From assembly GCF_001263175.1 (NCBI RefSeq), contig NZ_CP012332.1:3163501-3227500 (forward strand): DNA of 64,000 nt, in the 5' to 3' direction. The position numbers and the translations under genes were made by a program. This DNA is from Vulgatibacter incomptus (lineage in GTDB: Bacteria; Myxococcota; Myxococcia; Myxococcales; Vulgatibacteraceae). A model generated the notes under the pieces. That model was not told where the DNA came from and did not search any database. It saw only the letters and a program-made list of their open reading frames with translations. Of the stretch, positions 52,014 to 61,073 are shown in pieces (position 1 is the first letter of the stretch; each line of letters begins with the position of its first letter).

Positions 52014-55000
52014 TCAGGCGGCGAGATCGTGGGGCGCGGCTTCGGCTCCCTTGCCACGCTTGAAGAGCCTGGAGACCCTGGCCTTCGCGCCGTCGAAGAG
52101 CGAGTACACCACCGGAACGACACCGAGCGTCAGCACCGTGGAGGTGATGAGACCGCCGATGATCGCGACGGCCATGCCGTTTCGGGACTCGGCGCCGTCG
52201 CCGCTGGCGATCGCCGGCGGGATCATGCCGAAGATCATCGCGAGCGTGGTCATGAGGATGGGGCGCAACCGGATCGGCCCCGCCTCCATCAGCGCCTCGT
52301 AGGTGCTCTTGCCCTGGGCCCGGAGCTGCTTGGTGAAGTCGACCAGGAGGATGCCGTTCTTGGTCACGAGGCCCATCAGCATGATCATGCCGATCATCGC
52401 GAACATCGACATGAACTGGCCGGTGATGAGCAGGCCGCCCAAGGCGCCGATCACGGCGAAGGGAAGCGCCATCATGATCGTGAAGGGATCCAGCAGGCTC
52501 TCGAACTGCGCCGCGAGGATCATGTAGACGAGGATGATCCCGAGGAGGAGCGCCGTCAGGAAGGAGATCGCCGTCCTGCCGAGCTCCTTGGCGCGACCGT
52601 CGAAGCCGGTGATCACGGACTTCGGCAGCTCGTTCTGGAGGTTCGTCAGGAAGCCCATGCCTTCGCCGAGGGCGTGTCCGTGGGCGAGGTCGGCGAGGAT
52701 GGTGATCTGCCGCTCACGCGCCTGGCGATCGATCTGGGTCGGGCCCTCACCGGGCTGCACCTTGGCGATGTTCCGCACCTCCACCAGGCCGCCGCTCGCG
52801 CCGCGGACGGTGAGGGCCGAGAGCTTGCCTTCGTCGGCGAGCACGTCGGGCGGGAGGCGGATCTTCACCTCGTAGGTCTTCCCCTTCTCCCGGTACTCGG
52901 CGACCTTGTCGCCGCCGAGGAAGGTACGCAGCGCCTGGCCCACGGTGGCCGCGGGGATCCCGAGGTCCGCCGCGCGATCCCGATCGAGCTGGACGTCGAT
53001 CTGCGGCTTGCCGGTGCGGTAGGTCGAGTCCACGTCCACGAACATCCCCGACTCGCGCATGGCCTTCTGCACCTTGTCAGCGGAGGCGAGCACGTCGTCC
53101 CAGTTGGTTCCCCGGATGTTGAACTGGATCTCCTGCGCGGCGCCGCCACCCATCCCGTTGTAGTCCTGCACCGTCATCTTGACGTCCGGCGGGAAGACGA
53201 GGCTCTCTCGGAGGAACTGCTTGATCTCCTCCTGCTTGTAGGAGCGGTCATGGATGGGGACGAGGTTCACCAGGATCTCGCCCTTGTGCACCTGCTCCTG
53301 GGCGCCGCCGCCCACCGAGGCGTAGAGGCTGTCCACGCCCGGCACCTCGCGGATCTGCGCCTCGAGGCCGCGAATCACGTCCTGGGTGCTGTCGAGATCC
53401 GTCCCGATGGGCATCTCGACGGCGACCTTGAAGTAGCCCATGTCCTGGGCGGGGATGAAGGTCGTCTTGATGAAGCGAGCCAATCCGAGCGTCGCCACGA
53501 GGACCACGACGGCGGCGCCGATCACCAGGCCCCGGTGCCGGAGCATGAAGGCGAGGGCCTTGCGATAGAAGGACTCGATCCCCACCAGCACCCGCTCGAT
53601 CGCCAGGGAGATCCGCCCCGGGCTGCCGTGACCCGAGAGGAGGCGCGCCGAGAGCATCGGCGTGAGCGTGAGTGAGATGAAGAAGGAGATCGCTACCGCG
53701 ACCGCGACTGTCACGCCGAACTGGTAGAAGAACTGGCCGACCATGCCGTCCATGAAGGCCACGGGGATGAAGACCGCGACGATCGAGAGCGTCACCGCGA
53801 AGACCGCCAGCGCGATCTCCTTCGTGCCCTCGAGGGCCGCCTTGAACGGTGAGGCGCCCTCCTCGATGTGACGGACGATGTTCTCGATGACCACGATCGC
53901 GTCGTCGATCAGCAGACCGATCGAGAGCGTCAGCGCCAGCATGGTGACGCTGTTGAACGTGAAGTTCAGGGCCTTCATCGCGGCGAAGGTGCCGATCACC
54001 GAGGTGGGCAGCGCGATCGCGGAGATCAGCGTCGAGCGGCCGTTCCGAAGGAAGACCAGCACGATCACCACCGCGAGGAGACCGCCGAGGACCAGGTCCT
54101 CCTGCACGGAGTGGATCGAGGCGCGGATGAACTTCGCGCCGTCCATCACCATATCGACCTGCAGGCCCTCCGGGAGGCGCGACGAGATCTCGGCGAGGGA
54201 GTTCTTCACTTCCTCCGCCACGGCGGTCGTGTTGGCGCCCGACTGCTTGCGGATCACGAGGGCGACGGCGCTCGTGCCGTTGAAGGTGGCGACCGAGCGG
54301 GCCTCCTGCGGGCCGTCGATCACGTTGGCGACGTCCTGGATCCGCACGGGCGAGGCGGTGGGCGCCGGGATGATCAGGTTGCGCAGCTCGTCGACGGTCT
54401 TCACCTGCGAGGTGAGCTTGACCGTGCGCTCCCTTCCGGTCTCCTGCATGCGGCCACCGGGGACGTCCACGTTCTGCGCCTTGAGGGCGCCGGCGACGTC
54501 GGTGACGGCCAGGCCGTAGCTCCGGAGCCGGTCGGGGTTCACCGTCACGGTGATCTCGCGCTCACGACCGCCGACCAGGTCGATCGAGCCCACTCCGTTC
54601 GTCTGCTGGAGCATGGGCTTCACTTCGTCCTTGGCGATCCGGGTCAGCTCCTCCACCGGCAGCGGTCCCGAGAGCGCCAGGGTCATGATCGGCGCGGCGC
54701 CGATGTCGAACTTCTCGACCACCGGAGCCTGGATCTCGGGGGGCAGCTTGGAGAGCTGCGACTGCACCTTGTCGCGGATCTCCTGTGCAGCCACGTCCAC
54801 GTTCTTACCGAGCTCGAACTGGACGACGATCTGGGTGACGCTCTCGACGTTGATCGACTTGAGGGTCTCCAGGCCGGAAAGCGTGTTGATCACCTCCTCG
54901 AGCGGATCCGCGACGTCGCGCTCCATGCTCTCGGGGTCCGCGCCGGGGCGGACCACGGTCACGGTGACCACGGGGAACTCGACGTCCGGATACTGGTCGA

Positions 55001-55100
55001 CGCCGATCTTCGGGAAGGCGAAGAGGCCGAAGACCACCACCGCCATGATCAGCATCGAGGTGAAGATGGGTCGACTGATGAGCGTCTTGATCGGATCCAT
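52014..55100 (-). CDS. RND (HAE1/AcrB-type) efflux pump permease
   Basis: Inner-membrane proton-driven pump of 1028 residues with the 12-helix RND layout and two large periplasmic loops. It begins [20 protein letters not shown] and contains [20 protein letters not shown] (TM4 proton-relay Asp pair) and [20 protein letters not shown] (TM10 Lys). The sequence is of the multidrug/HAE type and not the heavy-metal type, as judged by DD in TM4. A 185-nt gap separates it from the adaptor gene. Confidence 0.95.
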   Translation of the reverse strand: MDPIKTLISRPIFTSMLIMAVVVFGLFAFPKIGVDQYPDVEFPVVTVTVVRPGADPESMERDVADPLEEVINTLSGLETLKSINVESVTQIVVQFELGKNVDVAAQEIRDKVQSQLSKLPPEIQAPVVEKFDIGAAPIMTLALSGPLPVEELTRIAKDEVKPMLQQTNGVGSIDLVGGREREITVTVNPDRLRSYGLAVTDVAGALKAQNVDVPGGRMQETGRERTVKLTSQVKTVDELRNLIIPAPTASPVRIQDVANVIDGPQEARSVATFNGTSAVALVIRKQSGANTTAVAEEVKNSLAEISSRLPEGLQVDMVMDGAKFIRASIHSVQEDLVLGGLLAVVIVLVFLRNGRSTLISAIALPTSVIGTFAAMKALNFTFNSVTMLALTLSIGLLIDDAIVVIENIVRHIEEGASPFKAALEGTKEIALAVFAVTLSIVAVFIPVAFMDGMVGQFFYQFGVTVAVAVAISFFISLTLTPMLSARLLSGHGSPGRISLAIERVLVGIESFYRKALAFMLRHRGLVIGAAVVVLVATLGLARFIKTTFIPAQDMGYFKVAVEMPIGTDLDSTQDVIRGLEAQIREVPGVDSLYASVGGGAQEQVHKGEILVNLVPIHDRSYKQEEIKQFLRESLVFPPDVKMTVQDYNGMGGGAAQEIQFNIRGTNWDDVLASADKVQKAMRESGMFVDVDSTYRTGKPQIDVQLDRDRAADLGIPAATVGQALRTFLGGDKVAEYREKGKTYEVKIRLPPDVLADEGKLSALTVRGASGGLVEVRNIAKVQPGEGPTQIDRQARERQITILADLAHGHALGEGMGFLTNLQNELPKSVITGFDGRAKELGRTAISFLTALLLGIILVYMILAAQFESLLDPFTIMMALPFAVIGALGGLLITGQFMSMFAMIGMIMLMGLVTKNGILLVDFTKQLRAQGKSTYEALMEAGPIRLRPILMTTLAMIFGMIPPAIASGDGAESRNGMAVAIIGGLITSTVLTLGVVPVVYSLFDGAKARVSRLFKRGKGAEAAPHDLAA

Positions 55101-55285
55101 GTTCTCGTTCCGAGGCCGTCGGGACTCGCCCCTCGGGCCTCTACAGACACACCGCGGGCCTTGCCTGCACCCGGCGGAGCATTTCGTCCGACGCCCCGAG
55201 GCCCGTAGGGCCCGAGGCGCCGCATTCCAGCAGGAGACCGCCTAGCTACGGCAGGCGCGCCAAGCGCCCGTTCCTGCGGCGCCCT
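55101..55285. other. Gap inside RND operon
   Basis: The adaptor and pump genes are separated by 185 nt with no reading frame. The stretch is GC-rich with imperfect GGGCCC-type inverted repeats (around 55180-55220) that could stabilise or attenuate the transcript. No promoter is obvious. Confidence 0.4.
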
Positions 55286-56389
55286 TTAGCGGACCACCTG
55301 CACCTGCATTCCGTCGGCGAGCTTCAGGCTCCCGTCCGTGACGACCTGCTCGTTCCCGTCGAGGCCCTCCACCACGCGCACCACGCCGGGGGTCAGGCTC
55401 TCCGCCGTCACCGTCTTCTTCGCCACCGCGCCCTCCGCCACCACCCAGACGAACTTCTGCTCGCCGCTCGCGACGACAGACTGCGCCGGGAGGAAGAGGC
55501 CCGTGATCGCCCCGCCCTGCGAGAAGTCGACCTCGACGATCGCATGGGGCCGCATCGCGTCGGTCCGCTTCGCCGAGAGGTTCGCGCGGACCTCCACCGT
55601 GCGGGTGCGGGGATCCACCACCGCGCCCACGATCCGGACCGTGGCGTCGAACGGCTCACCGCTCGGGCTGATCGTGCCGTGGACCACGCTCCCGGGCTTC
55701 ACCGCGCCGATCACCGTCTCCGGCACCGGCAGCACCACCTCGAGGTTGTCCGTGTCCACCAGCGAGAAGATCGGCGAAGGCGGCGCCACCGGCACGTACT
55801 CGCCCAGGTTCTTCATCCGAGCCGTCACCAGGCCGTCGAAGGGCGCACGAAGCGTGTGATCCGAGTACGCCTTCTGTGCAGCCTGCAGCCCGGCGGACGC
55901 CTGCTTCGCCGAGGCCGTGGCCTGCTTGAAGCCCGCCTCCGCCTTGTCGATGCCCGCCTGGGCGATGCCGCCGGACGCGCGGAGCTTCTGCGCCCGGTCG
56001 AAGTCCTGGGTCGCGGACTCCAGCGCCGCCGCGGCCACCGAGCTCGCCGCCCGGGCCTGCTCCACCGTGATCGCGGCGTTGGCCGAGTCGAGGCGGGCAA
56101 GGGGCTGGTCCTTGCGCACCTTCGAGCCCACGTCCACGAGGAGCTCGCGGATCGTGCCGCCCACCTTGGGGCTCACCGACGCCTCGTTCAGCGGGACCAG
56201 GCTGCCCGTGGCCTTCACGAGCTGACCGTCGAGCTGCGTCGTCGGCGCCACCACGCGAACGCCCATCCGGGCGCCGGAGGTCACCGCGGCCGGGAGCGTG
56301 GCCTTGGCGTCCGCCTTACCGCATCCGGAAAGAGTGGCGGCCAGCGCCGACGAGACTAGTAGGGAGGCAAGAATCTTCGAAAGCCGCAT
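55286..56389 (-). CDS. RND periplasmic adaptor (membrane-fusion) lipoprotein
   Basis: Product of 367 residues joining the RND pump to TolC. It has a lipoprotein signal (LASLLVSSALAATLSGCG, Cys 23) and a lipoyl/barrel-sandwich half-motif GGTIRELLVDVGSKVRKDQP. A hairpin of two helices follows (QDFDRAQKLRASGGIAQAGI, FKQATASAKQASAGLQAAQK), then the second lipoyl half LRAPFDGLVTARMKNLGEYV and beta-barrel/membrane-proximal domains. First gene of the efflux operon, with a promoter and a probable TetR operator upstream. Confidence 0.93.
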   Translation of the reverse strand: MRLSKILASLLVSSALAATLSGCGKADAKATLPAAVTSGARMGVRVVAPTTQLDGQLVKATGSLVPLNEASVSPKVGGTIRELLVDVGSKVRKDQPLARLDSANAAITVEQARAASSVAAAALESATQDFDRAQKLRASGGIAQAGIDKAEAGFKQATASAKQASAGLQAAQKAYSDHTLRAPFDGLVTARMKNLGEYVPVAPPSPIFSLVDTDNLEVVLPVPETVIGAVKPGSVVHGTISPSGEPFDATVRIVGAVVDPRTRTVEVRANLSAKRTDAMRPHAIVEVDFSQGGAITGLFLPAQSVVASGEQKFVWVVAEGAVAKKTVTAESLTPGVVRVVEGLDGNEQVVTDGSLKLADGMQVQVVR

Positions 56390-56415
56390 GGGAACATCCG
56401 TTTCCGCCGCCGAAT

Positions 56416-56427
56416 GACCGTTCGGTC
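56416..56427. promoter_or_regulatory. Probable TetR operator at RND operon
   Basis: GACCGTTCGGTC is a perfect 12-bp palindrome between the -10 box (56448-56443) and the adaptor start, where repressor binding would block elongation. The flanking CCGAATG (56410-56416) matches ACCGAATG near the tetR promoter, so both promoters likely bind the same regulator. Confidence 0.55.
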
Positions 56428-56442
56428 CAGGCGAACGCGCGC

Positions 56443-56471
56443 TATATTCTGCGCGCTCGAGTAGTTGTCAA
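56443..56471 (-). promoter_or_regulatory. Sigma70 promoter of RND efflux operon
   Basis: On the minus strand TTGACA (56471-56466), 17 nt, AATATA (56448-56443). A consensus -35 and AT-rich -10 in high-GC DNA make this convincing. The palindrome listed at 56416-56427 lies about 15 nt downstream of the -10. Confidence 0.65.
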
Positions 56472-56497
56472 GCCAAAGGGACTATTTTTTGGGCGTC

Positions 56498-57106
56498 CTA
56501 GGCCGGCGCACCGAGAACACCGTAGAGGACGAGGTCCAGCACCCTCGGTAGGCGATCTTCGAAGCGGGTCGTTTCCCCCGTCTTCATCATGTCGAGATAG
56601 AAGATGAAGGTGACCCCGGCGATGGACAGCGCCGCGTCCCGGGGGTCCCGCCCGTGGAGCTCGGCCGGCGCCGCGTGCTGGCGGATGAAGTTGGCGAAGA
56701 GCTCCACACGGCGCTCGAAGGTCGACATCTCGTCGCCTGGACAGCGGCCGTCCGCGAAGGGCCCGCTGACGTGGAAGAGAGCGATGAGGTCCCTGCGCCG
56801 CATGGCCACCTCGAGCTGGCGCTGGAGCAGCAGCTCGAGCTTCTGCCGGAAGGTCAGCCCCCCCGGGATCGGCGTGTCGAAGACCCCGGTCACCTCTTCA
56901 GCGATGAGCTGGTGCAGCCCCTTGAGGATCTCCTCCTTGCTCGAGAAATAGCCGTATAGAGAGGCGGCCGTGTAACCAGCCTCCTTGGCAATGTCCTGCA
57001 TCGTCGCCGCCTTGAGGCCGCTGTGCACGAAGGCGCGGGCGGCGGCCTCCAGGATGTCCTGGCGGGTACGGGCGATTTCTCTGGCTCGGCGAGGCGTTAC
57101 CTTCAT
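56498..57106 (-). CDS. TetR-family transcriptional regulator
   Basis: Product of 202 residues with the TetR N-terminal domain: ILEAAARAFVHSGLKAATMQ and the helix-turn-helix DIAKEAGYTAASLYGYFSSK. The C-terminal ligand domain is unassigned (FRQKLELLLQRQLEVAMRRR). It lies directly upstream of the RND operon on the same strand, separated by 108 nt with a promoter and palindrome. The simplest reading is a local repressor of the pump that also controls itself. Confidence 0.9.
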   Translation of the reverse strand: MKVTPRRAREIARTRQDILEAAARAFVHSGLKAATMQDIAKEAGYTAASLYGYFSSKEEILKGLHQLIAEEVTGVFDTPIPGGLTFRQKLELLLQRQLEVAMRRRDLIALFHVSGPFADGRCPGDEMSTFERRVELFANFIRQHAAPAELHGRDPRDAALSIAGVTFIFYLDMMKTGETTRFEDRLPRVLDLVLYGVLGAPA

Positions 57107-57119
57107 TCAGCTGAATCCT

Positions 57120-57169
57120 CATTCGGTAGAACCAAATGAGCGTTTATCCGCGACCGAATGGCCTGTCAA
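57120..57169 (-). promoter_or_regulatory. tetR promoter with overlapping repressor-like sites
   Basis: On the minus strand TTGACA (57169-57164), 17 nt, TAAACG (57146-57141). ACCGAATG (57153-57160) lies between -35 and -10. CATTCGGT (57120-57127), AGA, ACCAAATG (57131-57138) forms an inverted repeat with one mismatch between -10 and the start codon. The arms match the motif at the RND promoter, pointing to autoregulation. Confidence 0.55.
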
Positions 57170-57192
57170 GCCGGCCGACCCAGGGCGCGGCT

Positions 57193-57291
57193 GCGAGCCG
57201 GAGGCGAGCAAACGAAAAGGAGCGCCCTCGCGCGAAGCGCGAGCTGAAGAAACCGCTCCCGCGCCGCGGGGGCGATTTCTTCACACGCTCT
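57193..57291 (-). repeat. Copy of dispersed hairpin repeat after histidine kinase gene
   Basis: Read on the minus strand it starts GAGCGTGTGAAGAAATCG, forms a 37-nt hairpin (57282-57246) and ends CTCCTTTTCGTTTGCTCGCC then TCCGGCTCGC, matching 44076-44215 but lacking one of its two tail modules. The histidine-kinase stop codon is the TGA inside GTGTGAAG, so the hairpin begins right at the gene end and may act as its terminator. Confidence 0.7.
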
Positions 57292-58351
57292 GGGCGCTCG
57301 CCAGGGTCACCGTGAACGTCGCGCCCTCCCCTGGCGCGCTCCGGACCCCGATGCGCCCGCCGTGGAGCGAGACGACCTTCTCCGCGAGAGCGAGACCGAG
57401 CCCCGAGCCGCCGGCGTCCCGGTTGCGGCTCGGATCGGCCTTGAAGAAGCGCTCGAAGACCCGGGGCTGATCCTCGAGAGCGATGCCGATCCCCGTGTCG
57501 ACGATCTCCACGACCGCTTCGCCGTCCCGCGTCCACGAGCGGACGAGGACGCGCCCCCCAGCGGGAGTGAACTTCACCGCGTTGTGGACGAGGTTCGTCC
57601 ACACCCGCTCGAGGAGCGCCTCGTCGGCCACGAGGAAGTTCGGCTCGAGCTGCGCCTCCACGTCGAGTCCCTTCGCGACCCACTGCGGCTCGGCGGCGAG
57701 GATCACCCGCTGGAGCTGTGCGTCGAGCCGAAACGGCTCCCTTCGCAGCTCCGGACCCTCGGCCTCGAGGGCGGTGAGGCGCAGCAGGTCGTCGCTCAGC
57801 CTCGAGAGCCGATCCGACTCCAGCGCGATGATGTCGAGGTAGCGGCGGCGATCGTCCGGCGAGAGCTCGTCGTCGCGCACCGCCTTCGCGAAGCCGCCGA
57901 TCGAGGTGAGCGGGCTCTGGAGCTCGTGGGAGACGTCGGAGATGAAGGCCTGCCGCATCTGCTCGAGGCGGCCGAGCTCGGCGGCCATGTCGTTGATGCC
58001 GTCCGCCAGGCCGACGAAGGGATGATGCCGGTTGCGCGCGCCGCCCAGGTCGATGCGCACGCCGAAGTCGCCCTTGCCGATGCGGCGGATCGCGTTGAGC
58101 GCCGCCGTCCAGCGCGCGATCTCGCGAGGCCGATGGACGACGCCCACGACCATCGGCGGGAACATCATCAGCAGCAGGCCTGTGAAGGCGGTGGCGAGCT
58201 GTCGCGTGAGCGGCGCCGGGTCGGCCGCGATCCAATCGAAGGCCCAGGTCGTGAGGTGGAACGCCCCGGTCCAACAGGCCGCGGCGAAGGCGAGGACCGC
58301 CGCCATGCCCAAGAGGCCCTTCACAAAATGTCTCGGTCGTCGACGACTCAC
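57281..58351 (-). CDS. Membrane sensor histidine kinase
   Basis: Product of 356 residues: two transmembrane helices (about 11-35 and 50-72) with a very short periplasmic loop, a HAMP-like linker, HisKA with phospho-acceptor His142 in ISDVSHELQSPLTSIGGF, and an HATPase domain (NLVHNAVKFTPAGGRVLVRS, DTGIGIALEDQPRVFERFFK, GGSGLGLALAEKVVSLHGGR). The GTG start overlaps the response-regulator stop (GTGA). The short loop suggests sensing within the membrane, often seen for kinases linked to ABC exporters of peptide or lipid-active drugs. Confidence 0.93.
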   Translation of the reverse strand: MSRRRPRHFVKGLLGMAAVLAFAAACWTGAFHLTTWAFDWIAADPAPLTRQLATAFTGLLLMMFPPMVVGVVHRPREIARWTAALNAIRRIGKGDFGVRIDLGGARNRHHPFVGLADGINDMAAELGRLEQMRQAFISDVSHELQSPLTSIGGFAKAVRDDELSPDDRRRYLDIIALESDRLSRLSDDLLRLTALEAEGPELRREPFRLDAQLQRVILAAEPQWVAKGLDVEAQLEPNFLVADEALLERVWTNLVHNAVKFTPAGGRVLVRSWTRDGEAVVEIVDTGIGIALEDQPRVFERFFKADPSRNRDAGGSGLGLALAEKVVSLHGGRIGVRSAPGEGATFTVTLASAQSV

Positions 58352-59022
58352 GGGATCTTCTCCAGCCGATATCCGAGGCCGCGGATGGTGCGGATTCGGA
58401 AGCCCGCTTGCTCCTCGGGAAAGCGATCGCGCAGGCGCTTCACGTGGACGTCGACGGTGCGCTCGTCGCCCTCGTAGTCGAAGCCCCAGAGCTGCTCGAT
58501 CAGGTGGTCGCGGGTGAGCGTGCGGCCCGCCTGGCCCGCGAGGTGGAAGAGGAGCTCGAACTCCTTGCGGGGCAGGGTCAGGCGCGCGCCCTCGAACCGG
58601 ACGTCGAAGGCCGCGCGATCGAGGACGAGCCGGCCGACCTCGAGCTCGCTCGAGGTCACGACGCGGTAGCGCCGCAGGATCGCCTTCACGCGCGCGACGA
58701 GCTCCGCGGGCTCGAAGGGCTTCACGAGGTAGTCGTCGGCCCCGAGCCCGAGCCCCCGCACCTTGTCGGCGGTCGCACCGCGCGCCGTCAGCATCAGCAC
58801 CGGAGGGCCGTTCGACTCGCGCAGCTCCCGGCACAGCTCGAAGCCGTCCATCTTCGGCATCATCACGTCCACCACGACCAGGTCCGCCGAGGAGGTCTCG
58901 AGCGCCTCGAGGGCCGCCGCACCATTCGAGGCTTCGCGGACGGCGAAGCCCTCGCGCGAGAGGTTGTGCCTGACGAGCTCCCGCAGGTGCGGGTCGTCGT
59001 CCACCACGAGCACGCGGGTCAC
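58348..59022 (-). CDS. OmpR/PhoB-type response regulator
   Basis: Product of 224 residues: receiver with acidic triad VLVVDDDP and phospho-acceptor Asp52 in LVVVDVMMPKMDG, Lys in DYLVKPFEP, then a winged-helix DNA-binding domain (LTLPRKEFELLFHLAGQAGR, LTRDHLIEQLWGFDYEGDER, TVDVHVKRLRDRF). GTG 59022 overlaps the ABC permease stop as GTGA, and its own stop overlaps the kinase start, so exporter and two-component system are one coupled unit. Confidence 0.94.
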   Translation of the reverse strand: MTRVLVVDDDPHLRELVRHNLSREGFAVREASNGAAALEALETSSADLVVVDVMMPKMDGFELCRELRESNGPPVLMLTARGATADKVRGLGLGADDYLVKPFEPAELVARVKAILRRYRVVTSSELEVGRLVLDRAAFDVRFEGARLTLPRKEFELLFHLAGQAGRTLTRDHLIEQLWGFDYEGDERTVDVHVKRLRDRFPEEQAGFRIRTIRGLGYRLEKIP

Positions 59023-59855
59023 GACGCCATCGCCCTGCGGAAGCGCCCGACGGCGAGGGGCAGGAAGATCGCGACGACGAGCGTGCACCACGCGATCGAG
59101 ACCGGCACCGCGTGCTGCAGGGGCCACGCCGTCTCCGTCTGTGCCACGGCGACGCCGTTGCCGAAGAGCTCTCGGGTCGCCGCGACGAAGGCGCTCGTCG
59201 GGTTCCAGTCAGCGATCGCGCGCAGCCAGGCAGGAAATCCACTCGTCGGCACGAAGGTGTTCGCGAGGAAGGTGAGCGGGAAGATCACGACGAAGCCCAC
59301 GCCCTGCGCCGCTTCCGTCGTCCGCAGGAAGAGCCCGACGTATACGCCGATCCAGCTCAGCGCGAAGGCGATGTAGAGGAGCAGCCCGAACCCGCCCAGG
59401 ACGCTCGCGAGCGGCGTGTGGGCGCGCCAGCCCACGATCAGTCCGCAGATCACCATCACCGTGAGGCCGAGCAGGCTCTCGAGCAGCGAAGAGAACGTGT
59501 GTCCCACGAGCACCGCCGACCGCGAGATCGGCAGAGACCGGAAGCGATCCATCACTCCGGTGCTCATGTCGGTGACGATGCTGCTCATGATCCCCATCGT
59601 CGCGAAGATCACGCTCTGCGTGAAGATGCCGGGCATCAGGAACTCCCGGTAATTCCCGCCCGGGATGACGATGGCGCTCCCGAAGACGTACGCGAAGAGC
59701 AGCACGAACATCACGGGCTGCACCGTGACGTCGGCGAGCTTCTCGGGCATGTGGCGAATGTGCGTGAGGTTGCGCTTCGCGATCGTCCACGCGTCCGCCA
59801 GCGCCCACGAGAGGGCGCTGCCCTCGAGCGGCTCGATCTGGACCATCTTCCACAT
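59019..59855 (-). CDS. ABC-2 type transporter permease (DrrB-like)
   Basis: Inner-membrane permease of 278 residues with about six helices. Family blocks are LADVTVQPVMFVLLFAYVFG, FLMPGIFTQSVIFATMGIMS, STGVMDRFRSLPISRSAVLV and FPLTFLANTFVPTSGFPAWL, typical of daunorubicin-type drug exporters. It overlaps the ATPase gene by one base and the regulator gene by four. Confidence 0.93.
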   Translation of the reverse strand: MWKMVQIEPLEGSALSWALADAWTIAKRNLTHIRHMPEKLADVTVQPVMFVLLFAYVFGSAIVIPGGNYREFLMPGIFTQSVIFATMGIMSSIVTDMSTGVMDRFRSLPISRSAVLVGHTFSSLLESLLGLTVMVICGLIVGWRAHTPLASVLGGFGLLLYIAFALSWIGVYVGLFLRTTEAAQGVGFVVIFPLTFLANTFVPTSGFPAWLRAIADWNPTSAFVAATRELFGNGVAVAQTETAWPLQHAVPVSIAWCTLVVAIFLPLAVGRFRRAMAS

Positions 59856-60841
59856 CAGGCGGCCCTCCCCGGCATGTTCGCCACCGCTGCGTGACCGGTC
59901 AGCTTCATGAACACCTCGTCGAGAGTCGGCCGCCGCAGCGCCAGGTCCTCGACCTGGATGCCCGCCGACTCGAGGGCGCGCGCCACCGCGAGGAGCTGCG
60001 CCACGCCCTCCGGCGCGGGCGCCGTCAGTCGCCTCGCCTCCGCGTCGACGTCCGGCTCCCGGCCTATCGCCCCTCGGAGCAGGCGGCTCGCGCCTGCCAG
60101 CTGGGCCGCATCACGGATCTGCAGATCGATGCGCTCGCCGCCGATCTGGCGCTTGAGCTGCTCCGGCTCGCCCTTGGCCACCACCCGACCGGTGTCGATC
60201 ACCACGATCTCGTCCGCCAGCTGGTCGGCCTCGTCCAGGTACTGCGTCGTGAGGAGCAAGGTGGTCCCGCGGCGGACCAGCTCCTCGATCACCTCCCACA
60301 TCCCCCGCCGGCTGCGAGGATCGAGTCCGGTCGTCGGCTCGTCCAGGAAGAGGATCTCGGGCGCCGCCACGAGGCTCGCCGCCAGGTCCAGCCTGCGGCG
60401 CATGCCGCCCGAGTAGGTCTTCACGATGCGGTGCGCCGAATCGGTGAGCGAGAAGCGCTCGATCAGCTCGTCCGCCCGCCGCCGCGCCACAGCCGCCCCC
60501 AGGTGGTAGAGCCTGCCGATCATCTCCAGGTTCGCGCGGCCGCTGAGGTACTCGTCCACCGCGGCCTGCTGGCCGGCGAGACCGATGCGCCGCCGCACCT
60601 CCTGCGCGTGGGTGGCCACGTCGAAGCCCGCCACCACCGCACGCCCCGCGTCGGGGCGCAGCAGGGTCGTCAATACCCGCACCGTCGTCGTCTTCCCGGC
60701 GCCGTTCGGACCCAGGAGACCCAGAATCGTCCCCCGCTTCACCTCGAGCTCGACGCCTGCGAGCGCGACCGTCGACCCGAATCTCTTCTCGAGCCCCTCC
60801 ACCCGGATCGCCGACTCGCTCTCCCTCACCGCGGTTCTCAT
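59855..60841 (-). CDS. ABC exporter ATP-binding protein (DrrA-like)
   Basis: ATPase of 328 residues with Walker A GPNGAGKTT (about residue 44), Q-loop GLAGQQAAVDEYLSGRANL, signature YSGGMRRRLDLAASLV, Walker B ILFLDEPTTGLDP, and the C-terminal extension typical of DrrA (RRPTLDEVFMKLTGHAA). First gene of the unit ATPase-permease-regulator-kinase. Substrate is unknown; drug or lipid export is the family norm. Confidence 0.94.
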   Translation of the reverse strand: MRTAVRESESAIRVEGLEKRFGSTVALAGVELEVKRGTILGLLGPNGAGKTTTVRVLTTLLRPDAGRAVVAGFDVATHAQEVRRRIGLAGQQAAVDEYLSGRANLEMIGRLYHLGAAVARRRADELIERFSLTDSAHRIVKTYSGGMRRRLDLAASLVAAPEILFLDEPTTGLDPRSRRGMWEVIEELVRRGTTLLLTTQYLDEADQLADEIVVIDTGRVVAKGEPEQLKRQIGGERIDLQIRDAAQLAGASRLLRGAIGREPDVDAEARRLTAPAPEGVAQLLAVARALESAGIQVEDLALRRPTLDEVFMKLTGHAAVANMPGRAA

Positions 60842-61028
60842 CGCCTCGATCTCCTTCGGCCTCCCTTGGCCGGACCGACGCGAGCGAAGATAGAGGCCGA
60901 ATGTGAACGCATTGCGAACTGCGCGCGGGCTGGCGCAGGAGGACGCCTTTCCGCGGCCTCACCCTCTTGGGACGTTCCTAGTTTCCCAGGGACACTCGGC
61001 AGTCCACTTTCGCATTCCACTTCATGAG

Positions 61029-61050
61029 CTACACAGTGTAGAGTGCTCTA
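61029..61050. promoter_or_regulatory. Overlapping palindromes upstream of Cys-rich lipoprotein gene
   Basis: CTACAC-A-GTGTAG (61029-61041) is a perfect inverted repeat and overlaps TAGAG-TG-CTCTA (61039-61050). They lie 24-45 nt upstream of the lipoprotein start, where an operator would be expected. The binding protein is unknown. Confidence 0.4.
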
Positions 61051-61073
61051 ACACAAACGCCTTTGGAGTCACC

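Noticed and set aside
57144-58274. Alternative long frame over the histidine kinase
   Set aside because: It is a shifted reading of the kinase gene plus the translated hairpin repeat; all kinase motifs are in the 57281-58351 frame.
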